A stretch of 64,000 bases of DNA from Spirosoma endophyticum (GTDB lineage Bacteria; Bacteroidota; Bacteroidia; Cytophagales; Spirosomataceae), in contig NZ_FOLQ01000013.1 in NCBI RefSeq assembly GCF_900112365.1, positions 1 to 64,000 of the forward strand, given 5' to 3'. The translations under genes were made by a program, and so were the position numbers. Of this stretch, positions 26,862 to 35,271 are shown piece after piece. The number at the start of each line of letters is the position of its first letter. The stretch's first letter is position 1. The notes beneath the pieces were generated by a model. The model had not been told where the DNA came from. It made no database searches and worked only from the letters and a program-made list of their open reading frames with translations.

Positions 26862-28799
26862 TTATTGGGCCAGCAACCAAGTGGCCAACTCTTTAGCTGC
26901 CTGGAAATTTTCGAACTGAGCCGGTATTTTTCGACCGTCTACATACTCGTTATAAAGCCAGGGATCACCCACGGCAAAAACGGTTCCCTTGCCTACTTTA
27001 GCAACACCCATAATAACATCGCCCGAATCTGTTATGGCCGCTTTAGCAGGAGCCTTCACATCAAGCGGAGCTAATTCTTTGATATAAACCGTTCGGGTTG
27101 TTGGGAAGACAGAATTTCTGGCAGGTATGCTGATTTTGCCCTGCTCAAACTGGTTTCCCTGCACCATATTGCGGTTTTTGGGCAGAAACTGCATTCCGAA
27201 TCGAGCGGCCAGTTTATTGAAATGAAGATGTTCGCAATTGGACGTATCATTAGCCATCAGCATCAGTGTTCCGCCCGTCTGTACCCAATCGGCTATAGCC
27301 TTGATATCGGCATCACTAACGTAATTTGGTTTTGGCGTTTCTTTAGGTGTATCAGGATCGACAATGATGTAAACGTCCACGCCTTTCAGTGAAGCGGCTG
27401 TTGGTGCGCTCGAAACCGTGACCGTTTTAGCGCCCAACTTCCGAAATGTGGTTCCCCACCACCAGAAACCCGAATGCTGTCGATCCTCCCAGGTGTAATG
27501 GAAAGGCTCCGGTTCGCCCATGTCCCCTTTACGAGACTCGTGGTTGAAGTAATTATCTACGGCAACGGTCTTCCCTTTGCCAACTTTACGCTCGTCCTCA
27601 ATTTCCATTTCGACGCTGGCCATAATAAACGGCCCTACACCTTTTAAATCATCCTGACGTAGTGGTTCGCTCAGGTAATATTCGTAGCTACCATCACGAT
27701 AAGGAGTACCGCCTAGTCCACCCACGAGCACCGTTTTTTCCAGGTGAATCAGTCCCTTGGCATCGGTCGAGATAAATTGGTTCAGCATGCCATCGTAGCC
27801 TTTGCGTGCCGGTGCCATCAGGGAAGCAGGCAAATAACCCATTCGGACCCCTTTTGCCGTTGCATAGACAAACATGCCCGTACCCGAGGCTTCGAGGTAG
27901 TTACCCTTATCGCCAAGTCGGTCTGTCACTTGATACCAACAGCCCGATTTAGGGTCCTGGTATTTCAAAATAGCCGGTATAGTACGTTGTAGAATCGTGA
28001 TCAACTCGCCCCGGCGAGTGTAATTTGCAGGTATGTAATCCAGTACGTCGACCAGTGCCATAACGTACCAACCCATAGCCCGACTCCAGAAATTAGGCGA
28101 CTTTCCCGTTTGTGGGTTAGCCCATTTTTGCTCCCGGCTTTCGTCCCAGGCATGATAAAGTAAGCCTGTTTTTTCATCCCGGGCGTGTTTCTCCATCCAG
28201 ACGAACTGATTAACGATGTCGTCGAAATTCTTGGCTGGTCCATATAACTTCGTGTACTCAGCATAGAACGGTTCGGCCATGTACAACCCATCGAGCCACA
28301 TCTGATTTGGATACCGCTTTTTATGCCAGAAACCGCCTTCCTTCGTTCGTGGCTGTTGCTCCAGTTGCTTACGAAGCAGGTCGGCCGCTTTGCGATATTT
28401 TTCTTTACCGGGCAACGTTTGCTGGGCAAGCAACAAAAGAGATCGACCGGGCGTAACAAAGTCGATGTTATAATCATCCAGTCTGTAGGTTCGAATCGTG
28501 CCGTCCGGCCCTACAAAACGGTCCATATTTTTCTGAATATACTGGAAGTATTTATCATCAGCCGTACGATACCAGACCTGTTCAACAGCTTCCAGCATAA
28601 CCCCCATTTCATACTCCCAATGAGCCGGTGCAGCGCTGCCATCCTTGCGCTTGTAGGAAATAGAATCGGGATTACTGGCCATTATGGACGCAACCATACG
28701 CTGCGACCAGGGAGTGCTACGTGGCTGGGCGGTCGGCTGAGCCAGCAGGCAATGGCTGAACACCAGCAGATACCCCAAAAGACTACATTTCATGCTCAT
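26862..28799 (-). CDS. exported GH105 unsaturated rhamnogalacturonyl hydrolase with DUF4350-like domain
   Basis: A 645-residue exported protein (signal peptide MKCSLLGYLLVFSHCLLAQ, best start probably at 28793). Residues ~30-390 are a six-hairpin alpha/alpha barrel of family GH105: WEYEMGVMLEAVEQVW, MWLDGLYMAEPFYAEY with the catalytic-type aspartate, and FWSRAMGWYVMALVDVLDYIP. These enzymes hydrate the unsaturated uronic acid left by pectate or rhamnogalacturonan lyases. The C-terminal ~230 residues (AASLKGVDVYIIVDPDTP, ADWVQTGGTLMLMANDTSN, VFAVGDPWLYNEYVDGR) form a DUF4350/GATase-like domain. The combination is known in Bacteroidota. No lyase gene is nearby. Confidence 0.9.
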   Translation of the reverse strand: MSMKCSLLGYLLVFSHCLLAQPTAQPRSTPWSQRMVASIMASNPDSISYKRKDGSAAPAHWEYEMGVMLEAVEQVWYRTADDKYFQYIQKNMDRFVGPDGTIRTYRLDDYNIDFVTPGRSLLLLAQQTLPGKEKYRKAADLLRKQLEQQPRTKEGGFWHKKRYPNQMWLDGLYMAEPFYAEYTKLYGPAKNFDDIVNQFVWMEKHARDEKTGLLYHAWDESREQKWANPQTGKSPNFWSRAMGWYVMALVDVLDYIPANYTRRGELITILQRTIPAILKYQDPKSGCWYQVTDRLGDKGNYLEASGTGMFVYATAKGVRMGYLPASLMAPARKGYDGMLNQFISTDAKGLIHLEKTVLVGGLGGTPYRDGSYEYYLSEPLRQDDLKGVGPFIMASVEMEIEDERKVGKGKTVAVDNYFNHESRKGDMGEPEPFHYTWEDRQHSGFWWWGTTFRKLGAKTVTVSSAPTAASLKGVDVYIIVDPDTPKETPKPNYVSDADIKAIADWVQTGGTLMLMANDTSNCEHLHFNKLAARFGMQFLPKNRNMVQGNQFEQGKISIPARNSVFPTTRTVYIKELAPLDVKAPAKAAITDSGDVIMGVAKVGKGTVFAVGDPWLYNEYVDGRKIPAQFENFQAAKELATWLLAQ

Positions 28800-29018
28800 T
28801 TTCTCTCGCTTGATAAGTTAAATAGCGGGTTGAAGGGAATTTACTTTTCCCTAAATAAAGGAAATAGACAGGCGAAACGAGGCTATACCCTTCGTCTGAC
28901 AAATAATTTTTCGGATTTACTAAAAAAGAACCCAAATTCTTCTCTGCCTGTTACGCATCAGACAGCTTTGCCAATACCCCATTTTATCAATTTGTTGCCA
29001 GATAAAAACTGGCCACTG

Positions 29019-30623
29019 ATGCCAATGATTCATCAACTTTCACTGACTCTCCCCCCCGAGCAGGCTTTAGACGAGACAGCCTTCCGGGAGAAACTATTGA
29101 GTCAATTCAGTTTACCCGATACAGACGACGTAGTAGTGCGTAAACGACGCCAGTCAATTGATGCACGCAATCGGCACGTTAAAGTGCTGGTTGAAGTTGA
29201 GGTATTTGCCGGAGAAACTCCGCCCCCGCTTATTCAGTATCAAAAACCGCAGCAGGATGTCAGCCGTGCTCCACAGGCGATTGTGGTGGGCGCCGGGCCC
29301 GCAGGATTGTTTGCCGCCCTCCGCCTGATCGAACTGGGCATAAAACCCATTGTACTGGAACGTGGTAGCGATGTTCGCGCCCGCCGTCGGGATCTTGCCG
29401 CCATCAATAAAGATCATGTCGTTAATCCGGAATCGAACTATTGCTTTGGCGAAGGTGGAGCCGGTACGTATTCAGATGGGAAACTGTACACGCGCTCCAC
29501 AAAACGGGGTGACGTGCGACGTATTCTGGAAGTTTTTGTAGCACATGGAGCTACAGAACAGATTTTGGTCGATGCGCACCCGCACATTGGCACCAACAAA
29601 TTACCGAACGTAGTAGCCGACCTGCGCGAAAGTATTCTGAACGCTGGGGGCGACGTTCGCTTCGACACCAAAGTAACAGACCTGATTGTTGAGGGAAGCG
29701 AGCTAAAGGGCGTTGTGTTAGCCAATGGTGAATCCCTGATAGGCATCGGTGTTATTCTGGCAACGGGCCACTCGGCACGCGACATTTTTTATCTGTTGCA
29801 CAAACGCAATGTACGTATCGAAGCAAAATCATTTGCGATGGGCGTTCGCATTGAGCATCAGCAGAGTTTAATTGATCAGTTTCAATATCACCGGTCCAAT
29901 CGTGGCGAATACCTACCAGCCGCGTCGTATAGTTTGGTGGCCCAAACGCGTTTTAAAGGGGTAGAAAGGGGCGTTTTTTCGTTTTGTATGTGTCCGGGTG
30001 GATTTATTGTGCCAGCGGCAACGGCTCCGGGCGAATTGGTGGTCAATGGTATGTCGCCCTCACGGCGGGATTCACAATACGCTAATTCGGGGCTGGTGGT
30101 AGCGATCACAGATGATGACCTGCGGCCTTATGGGGATGAGGGCCCATTAGCCGGTTTGGCTTTGCAACAGGACCTGGAACGCTGGGCTTGCCGCATGGGC
30201 GCTGGTCAAACCATTGGCGATGCATCCCGGCTCCAATCGCAGACCGCTCCAGCACAGCTTGTTGCCGATTTTGTGGACGGGCGTGTATCGAGCGAATTGC
30301 TGCCGACCTCCTATCAACCGGGCCTGGCTTCGGTCGATATGAGCGACGTGTTACCCGATCACATTGCTCAACCGCTTCGCCAGGGATTACGTGATTTCGG
30401 CCGGAAAATGCGTGGTTACTTAAGCAACGATGGGCAAATAATTGGAGTTGAGAGCAGAACTTCGTCGCCAGTACGTATCCCGCGCGATCGAAATACGTGC
30501 GAACACGTAGCACTTCGGCGCTTGTTTCCTTGTGGCGAGGGCGCTGGTTACGCGGGTGGCATCGTATCAGCAGCTATGGATGGCGAACGTTGTGCTGAAG
30601 AATTAGTTAAGCTGTATAAATAG
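29019..30623 (+). CDS. NAD(P)/FAD-dependent dehydrogenase (COG2509-like)
   Basis: The frame is open from 28323, but homologues begin near MPMIHQLSLTLPPEQ; ATG codons at 29019 and 29025 are the candidates (534 or 532 residues). The dinucleotide-binding motif is AIVVGAGPAGLFAALRL at about residue 88, followed by VLERGSDVRARRRDL, CFGEGGAGTYSDGKLYTR and LATGHSARDIFYLL. The end, FPCGEGAGYAGGIVSAAMDG, is the second FAD-contact block. This is the uncharacterized FAD-dependent dehydrogenase family; the substrate is unknown. Divergent from the GH105 gene. The Nudix gene follows after a dispersed inverted repeat. Confidence 0.88.
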   Translation: MPMIHQLSLTLPPEQALDETAFREKLLSQFSLPDTDDVVVRKRRQSIDARNRHVKVLVEVEVFAGETPPPLIQYQKPQQDVSRAPQAIVVGAGPAGLFAALRLIELGIKPIVLERGSDVRARRRDLAAINKDHVVNPESNYCFGEGGAGTYSDGKLYTRSTKRGDVRRILEVFVAHGATEQILVDAHPHIGTNKLPNVVADLRESILNAGGDVRFDTKVTDLIVEGSELKGVVLANGESLIGIGVILATGHSARDIFYLLHKRNVRIEAKSFAMGVRIEHQQSLIDQFQYHRSNRGEYLPAASYSLVAQTRFKGVERGVFSFCMCPGGFIVPAATAPGELVVNGMSPSRRDSQYANSGLVVAITDDDLRPYGDEGPLAGLALQQDLERWACRMGAGQTIGDASRLQSQTAPAQLVADFVDGRVSSELLPTSYQPGLASVDMSDVLPDHIAQPLRQGLRDFGRKMRGYLSNDGQIIGVESRTSSPVRIPRDRNTCEHVALRRLFPCGEGAGYAGGIVSAAMDGERCAEELVKLYK

Positions 30624-30629
30624 GATTAC

Positions 30630-30705
30630 GGTATTTGGTTTTCGGTTTTCGGTCGGCTGACGCATCCACTGTAAATCGTAAGCCGTAAACCGTAACCCAA
30701 ATACC
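30630..30705. repeat. inverted repeat (family B, copy 1)
   Basis: Arms 30630-30652 (GGTATTTGGTTTTCGG...) and 30683-30705 (...ACCCAAATACC) pair at 20 of 23 positions. The centre holds AAATCGTAAGCCGTAAACC, which recurs with 17 of 19 matches at 35229-35247. It lies directly before the Nudix gene start. Confidence 0.65.
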
Positions 30706-30708
30706 AAT

Positions 30709-31338
30709 ATGATCGACACTTCCTTTCAAACCTTTACCGAAGACCTGCAGAAACGTTTGAAGAAGCCGTTGCCAGGCGAATCAGCCCATCAGAAAATGGC
30801 GTCGGCGGCTCGGTATCGACTTGGTATAAAACCCAATGAACGAACGCGTCGAAGTGCCGTGTTGATCTGTTTCTATCCTTACCAGAATTCGATTTATCTG
30901 CCACTGATTTTACGTCCGCAGTACGATGGTGTTCATGCTGGTCAAATGGCATTTCCGGGTGGACGGATGGAACGTATTGACGAAAACCTCACCCGTACAG
31001 CGCTACGTGAAGCACAGGAGGAGGTTGGCATTCGGGTGTCTGATGTGAAAGTACTGGGCCTGCTGACGGAGCTATTCATTCCGCCAAGCAATTTCTACGT
31101 ACAGCCCGTCATTGGTGTACTCCCCTACCGACCCGAATTCTATCCTGATCCGCGCGAAGTTGAGGCCGTTGTTGAAGTCGACCTTGAGCGGCTTCTGGAC
31201 GAAACGATCGTTGGCGACAGCAAGATTGAAGTTCGGGGAATCACCGTCGACGCGCCCTTCTACCAGATTCAGGAGTATCGCGTATGGGGCGCTACGGCCA
31301 TGATGATCAGTGAATTGCTTATGGTTTTAAGTCGATAG
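30709..31338 (+). CDS. Nudix hydrolase, CoA pyrophosphatase-like
   Basis: A 209-residue Nudix protein. The Nudix box is GGRMERIDENLTRTALREAQEEVGI; it has one residue more than the basic pattern between Gly and the first Glu, as in the NudL/CoA pyrophosphatase group, and the full REAQEEVGI metal-binding end. The upstream segment LPLILRPQYDGVHAGQMAFPGG also fits UPF0035 (CoA-type) Nudix proteins. Probable reaction: hydrolysis of CoA or a related dinucleotide in the cytosol. The last gene on this strand before a 16-bp stem terminator. Confidence 0.9.
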   Translation: MIDTSFQTFTEDLQKRLKKPLPGESAHQKMASAARYRLGIKPNERTRRSAVLICFYPYQNSIYLPLILRPQYDGVHAGQMAFPGGRMERIDENLTRTALREAQEEVGIRVSDVKVLGLLTELFIPPSNFYVQPVIGVLPYRPEFYPDPREVEAVVEVDLERLLDETIVGDSKIEVRGITVDAPFYQIQEYRVWGATAMMISELLMVLSR

Positions 31339-31354
31339 CTACGTAGTGTCAAAA

Positions 31355-31389
31355 CAACTTTCTGAAACCTGTTAGGTTTCAGAAAGTTG
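31355..31389. terminator. bidirectional hairpin between Nudix and alpha/alpha-barrel genes
   Basis: A 16-bp perfect stem (CAACTTTCTGAAACCT with AGGTTTCAGAAAGTTG) and a 3-nt loop, between convergent genes 50 bp apart. On the minus strand TTTTG follows. Confidence 0.8.
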
Positions 31390-31395
31390 AAAGTC

Positions 31396-33552
31396 TCAGG
31401 GCATTGGCTTCAGCCCTTCCCATTTCACCTGCCACGTACCGTCTTTCGGGAAACCAGGATTCGGGTCTCCTGTGTAGCCGTCCCAGCCGGCGCACATCAT
31501 CGAAATAGCCATTAATAAACCGCCGTTTCCTGGCAAGTAAATGCGTAAGTTACTCCGCTGGTAATTGTGGCCGTTCGGCAGAAATGTGTTCTTTGTCACC
31601 TTCATCAGAAGTACGTCAACAGCGTCCTTGGGTTTACCTAAACGGGCAGCAGTCATCGCGACCAGCGGATAATCCCACCCCCAGGTTTCTTCCCACTTCC
31701 AGACGTTCATAATCTTGTCAAACGTACGTTGCATGGTCGGCACATCGAGCTGCGACGATGCAGGCAGGAAACCATAGGCCCCCAATACAGCGGGGTGATC
31801 GGTCATGTAGGCTGGGAAGGTATACGAATCTGGTGCACTTTCGGCAGCCAGATAGAGCCCATCCTGTACGGGTAATGGCGAAAGTTTGGTCAATACGTCG
31901 TCCCATTGCTTGTTTCGGGGCAGGCCAAGTCGCTGCCGCCATTGCTGAGCGACGGTCAGGCCCCAGCGCCAGTAGGCAAGTTCGTAAGTCGGGTTATATG
32001 TATCATCGGCTTTGAAACGTTCCTGCGCCGGAATCAGGCCCGGCCCCAGAATATACGCCTTTTTCGCGGGGTCAAAATAAGCGTAGGAAGCCATGAAATC
32101 AGCCGTTTCGAATACCAGGTCTTTGTATTTCTCCAGCACCGCCCGATTATGATGGTGACGGTAACACAATTCGGCGAAATACAGGAAATGAGGCTGCTGC
32201 CAGATCAGAAAGGGAGCAATAGTCGATGGGCTTTCATTCCCTGTCTGATCGACCATTTTCGGCCAGCGAACGCCTTTAAAACCTTGTCGGGTGGCGATAG
32301 CCTGCGCTTTTCTTCGAACTGACCGATACCAGCCGAGGCTTTTCTCTAGCAAGTCGATCCGGTTCCACTGGGCAAAATGAGCGGCATGCCACCAGTGCAT
32401 TTCGAGGTGTGGTTTGCCATACCAGCTATTATAGGTCAGCCCCGTTTCCTGCGGGGGAGCCGATCCGGCACACTGAATTTTAGTGAGGTATTGCGATAAC
32501 ACGATACGTCGTTCAAGCTCAGCTGCACGGGGGTCCGTACTCCCCGCCAGATCAATGGCTCCGCCCGTTTGCCAGAATTTCTCCCAGCGCTGTTGACTGT
32601 TAGTAAGTGTCTCGGTAAATGAGGCTATTGCCTGACCACCCGGTTTGGGCGAGAACCGACAACTCATCTCAAACGATTCGCTCTGACTCGTTGGTTTCAG
32701 GACAAACTGGTGCTTTTCCGGTTGCGTTAGCGAGGCCGTCCCACTCCAACCGATACGTACTGAATAGCGGGTGGTATCGAGCGTACGTTCGATAAGCGCT
32801 CCGTGACCCGTAGTGGACATGAGCCGCGACTTATGACGCTGCGGGCTTGTCCAGTCGATGGCATTTTCCCAATCGCCGGACCCATAGGGAAAGCGAAACG
32901 TCAGAGTAAGTCGTCCGGTTTTCAGCAACGGCGACTGCACGCGAACCGCTATCTGGTCCTGACTCTGATGCGCCACCGTCAGTACGTCTACGGGTTGCCC
33001 TTCCAGTTCGAAATGACTCCGAATTTCACCCGTCCATAAATCCAGTTTCTGCCGGACGTTTTGCAAATCCTTCGGTGTGACCGGCGAGCCATCCGCTTTC
33101 GTTAAGCCAAACCCAATCTGGCCTAAATGCAGCCGATGCGGATTCTCCCGAAACCAGTCCGATACTGCTTTGAGCCGATCGGGTTTCGAAAAAGCATAGG
33201 TATAGGAAACATCCCGATTGTGCGCTTTATAGGTTTTATATACCTCGTCGAGTTGATACTGTTGTGTGTTCGGAAAGCTATGCCAGCCCCATTGCGACTG
33301 CGTACCGAGTGAAACACCCTGCTGATAAATATCCGGAAATGTTTGCAGACCCGTTGGATCAACAGTAAAGGCAAATTCGCCATTACCCACCGAAACCGAC
33401 TGCATCGAATCGAAGCGGGTAGTCACCACATTATGCCGGGCTACAACTGCTTTTCGATCGATACGTTCTGAGCGTACTTTTTGAGAAAAAACAGGCTTAA
33501 AAGCGAGGCTGGCAGTGAGGACTATGGTTATGAGAAATAATTGGGGTTTCAT
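31396..33552 (-). CDS. exported alpha/alpha-barrel glycoside hydrolase-like protein
   Basis: A 718-residue protein with a signal peptide (MKPQLFLITIVLTASLAFKPVFSQ). The N-terminal ~300 residues look like a beta-sandwich (VSVGNGEFAFTVDPTGLQTFPDIYQ, RFPYGSGDWENAIDW) and the C-terminal half like a six-hairpin barrel (HLEMHWWHAAHFAQWNRIDLLEKSL, PTYELAYWRWGLTVAQQW, ETWGWDYPLVAMTAARLG). This beta-sandwich plus alpha/alpha-barrel order is that of the GH65/GH95-type clan, but I did not recognise a specific family or its catalytic pair. Probable role: periplasmic glycan hydrolysis. It is divergent from the RND efflux operon with 469 bp between. Confidence 0.7.
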   Translation of the reverse strand: MKPQLFLITIVLTASLAFKPVFSQKVRSERIDRKAVVARHNVVTTRFDSMQSVSVGNGEFAFTVDPTGLQTFPDIYQQGVSLGTQSQWGWHSFPNTQQYQLDEVYKTYKAHNRDVSYTYAFSKPDRLKAVSDWFRENPHRLHLGQIGFGLTKADGSPVTPKDLQNVRQKLDLWTGEIRSHFELEGQPVDVLTVAHQSQDQIAVRVQSPLLKTGRLTLTFRFPYGSGDWENAIDWTSPQRHKSRLMSTTGHGALIERTLDTTRYSVRIGWSGTASLTQPEKHQFVLKPTSQSESFEMSCRFSPKPGGQAIASFTETLTNSQQRWEKFWQTGGAIDLAGSTDPRAAELERRIVLSQYLTKIQCAGSAPPQETGLTYNSWYGKPHLEMHWWHAAHFAQWNRIDLLEKSLGWYRSVRRKAQAIATRQGFKGVRWPKMVDQTGNESPSTIAPFLIWQQPHFLYFAELCYRHHHNRAVLEKYKDLVFETADFMASYAYFDPAKKAYILGPGLIPAQERFKADDTYNPTYELAYWRWGLTVAQQWRQRLGLPRNKQWDDVLTKLSPLPVQDGLYLAAESAPDSYTFPAYMTDHPAVLGAYGFLPASSQLDVPTMQRTFDKIMNVWKWEETWGWDYPLVAMTAARLGKPKDAVDVLLMKVTKNTFLPNGHNYQRSNLRIYLPGNGGLLMAISMMCAGWDGYTGDPNPGFPKDGTWQVKWEGLKPMP

Positions 33553-33758
33553 GCGGCAAACGGGCGAATGAACAGGAAAGAAGGAAGTATCTGGCTATTA
33601 CCCAACGAAGATAGGTAGCCTTGCTGGCTAGTTTTGAGGAATTAGCCAGCAAGGATAAAAAACTGGACGACACTACACAGAAGTTTCTTAATTTTTTTAT
33701 TATTAACCAAATAAGTACTTCCTGAAAATCAATTCATTCCTGTATTTAAACATACTTG

Positions 33759-33775
33759 GTCAACATCACGTTGAC
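33759..33775. promoter_or_regulatory. GTCAAC-N5-GTTGAC dyad, possible operator
   Basis: Perfect 6-bp half sites (GTCAACATCACGTTGAC) about 250 bp upstream of the RND adaptor gene. Related half sites in the opposite order, GTTGA-N8-TCAAC, lie at 33924-33941 over the promoter candidate. No regulator gene is adjacent. Confidence 0.45.
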
Positions 33776-33923
33776 TACTATGAAAAAGGTCTGATTTTCA
33801 GTACAAAAAGTCACAATAGAGAGCCTTATCCACTGAGCATTTTTACGCATAATGAGGAGTGCTTTGCATTGGTTTACAGGCAGAAAGCTCAACTAAAATC
33901 CCTTTATGTTCAGTCATCTACGC

Positions 33924-33954
33924 GTTGATATAGTCGTCAACCTTAATAGATTTG
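33924..33954 (+). promoter_or_regulatory. promoter candidate of RND efflux operon
   Basis: GTTG (33924-33927), 19 bases, TAGATTTG (33947-33954): close to the TTTG-N19-TAnnTTTG consensus. The spacer contains the GTTGA/TCAAC dyad, so a bound repressor would cover the promoter. The GTG start is 67 bases downstream. Confidence 0.6.
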
Positions 33955-34021
33955 CATTTGAAGAACAATCACGGCCTTTCTACCGTTAAAATTTATAGTC
34001 TCTTTTGCTAATAACTTCCCT

Positions 34022-35161
34022 GTGAAAAGATGGATTGCTATCGGTCTCGTCGTTCTGGTACTCGGCGGGATAATTGTGTATAACAAAGTGTTACATCCGG
34101 CTCCCGGCGCTAATCCCGCTGGTGGAGGAGGTGGCGGAAAAGGTGGCGGTGGCGCTGCTGGTGGAAAAGGCGGTCCCGGTGGAGGTGGCCCATCGACAAT
34201 CAGTGGCTTCGTGGTCGCGTTGCAGCGAATTCGGGAAGACATCGTATCCAGTGGATCACTGCTGGCGGCTGAACAGGTTGACATATATCCCGAAATTTCG
34301 GCTCGTATTACAGAGCTTAATATTCAGGAGGGTCGACCCGTGACAAAAGGTGCCTTGCTGGTTAAACTCTTTGACACGGACCTGCGGGCACAACTCCAAA
34401 AGCTTCAGGCACAGGCCGATAATGCCCGGCGTACAGAAGAACGTAACAAACAATTGCTGGAACGGGGTGGTATCAGCCAACAGGAGTATGACATCGTTAC
34501 AACCAACCTGCGTTCATCGCTGGCCGACATTGACCTGGTAAAAGCCAACTTGCAACGTACTGAAATTCGGGCACCGTTTTCGGGCGTGATTGGCTTGCGG
34601 AATGTTAGTATGGGGGCTGTCGTTTCACCCAGTACGTTGATTGCCCGTTTGCAGCAGATTTCGTCGCTCAAACTTGATTTTTCGATCCCCGAAAAATACG
34701 GTCAGGCAGTACACAATGGCAGTATGATTTCGTTTATGGTAGATGGAGATAGCCAGCCAAGTCAGGCAGTAGTTTATGCCATTGAACCAGGCGTTGAAGA
34801 GCAAACGCGTAACCTGCGTATACGGGCTCGGGTAAATAACGCATCCACCCGGTTTCGGCCTGGTGCGTTCGCCCGGGTAACGCTCACGATTCAAAACGAT
34901 CAAAGTCTGGTCGTTCCAACCCAGGCCGTTATTCCACAAACCCGAACGAATCAGGTTATTGTGGTTAAAAATGGTAAGGCGGTTTTTAAAGACGTGAAAA
35001 CCGGCCTTCGCACCGCTGGTTCGATTCAAATACTATCGGGCCTTCAAGTAGGCGACACCGTAGCAACAACGGGTTTGCTGTTCATCAAGCCTGATTCACC
35101 GGTTAAAGTCAATAAGGTTATAACGTTGCCAGGAACTGGCCCTAAAGTAGCAGCAAACTGA
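34022..35161 (+). CDS. RND efflux periplasmic adaptor (membrane fusion protein)
   Basis: A 379-residue HlyD/AcrA-type adaptor with a GTG start and an N-terminal membrane anchor (WIAIGLVVLVLGGIIVYNKV). An extremely glycine-rich stretch follows (residues ~30-60, nearly all G with K, A and P), an unusually long flexible tether. Then come the lipoyl-like halves (ARITELNIQEGRPVTKGALLVKL and RTEIRAPFSGVIGLRNVSMG), a short helical hairpin with coiled coil (LQAQADNARRTEERNKQLLERG) and a beta-barrel (RPGAFARVTLTIQ). It links the RND pump to an outer-membrane channel. The permease gene follows 110 bp later. Confidence 0.93.
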   Translation: MKRWIAIGLVVLVLGGIIVYNKVLHPAPGANPAGGGGGGKGGGGAAGGKGGPGGGGPSTISGFVVALQRIREDIVSSGSLLAAEQVDIYPEISARITELNIQEGRPVTKGALLVKLFDTDLRAQLQKLQAQADNARRTEERNKQLLERGGISQQEYDIVTTNLRSSLADIDLVKANLQRTEIRAPFSGVIGLRNVSMGAVVSPSTLIARLQQISSLKLDFSIPEKYGQAVHNGSMISFMVDGDSQPSQAVVYAIEPGVEEQTRNLRIRARVNNASTRFRPGAFARVTLTIQNDQSLVVPTQAVIPQTRTNQVIVVKNGKAVFKDVKTGLRTAGSIQILSGLQVGDTVATTGLLFIKPDSPVKVNKVITLPGTGPKVAAN

Positions 35162-35174
35162 GTTCTTCGTATTC

Positions 35175-35252
35175 TGTTTACAGTTTTCAGTGGTTGATGC
35201 AGACGCACGTTGCAAGGCCGAAAACTAAAAACCGTAAGCGGTAAACCAAACA
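35175..35252. repeat. inverted repeat (family B, copy 2) between adaptor and permease genes
   Basis: TGTTTACAGTTTTCAGTGG at the left and AAACCGTAAGCGGTAAACC near the right end are partly complementary, forming an imperfect hairpin. The right part matches 30673-30691 (17 of 19 bases). It lies inside the presumed operon. Confidence 0.6.
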
Positions 35253-35271
35253 TTATAAACTCAATACAGCA

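Larger units (their letters stand above)
33553..34021. other. 469-bp regulatory region between hydrolase-like gene and RND operon
   Basis: No gene is visible. It contains a 12-bp-stem hairpin (CCTTGCTGGCTA at 33619-33630 with TAGCCAGCAAGG at 33643-33654), a GTCAAC/GTTGAC dyad (33759-33775) and a promoter candidate for the RND operon (33924-33954). Base composition is AT-rich. Confidence 0.6.

Noticed and set aside
28323-29018. A 232-codon N-terminal extension of the FAD-dependent dehydrogenase frame
   Set aside because: It runs antisense into the GH105 gene and homologues start at about 29019; no domain is visible in the extension.
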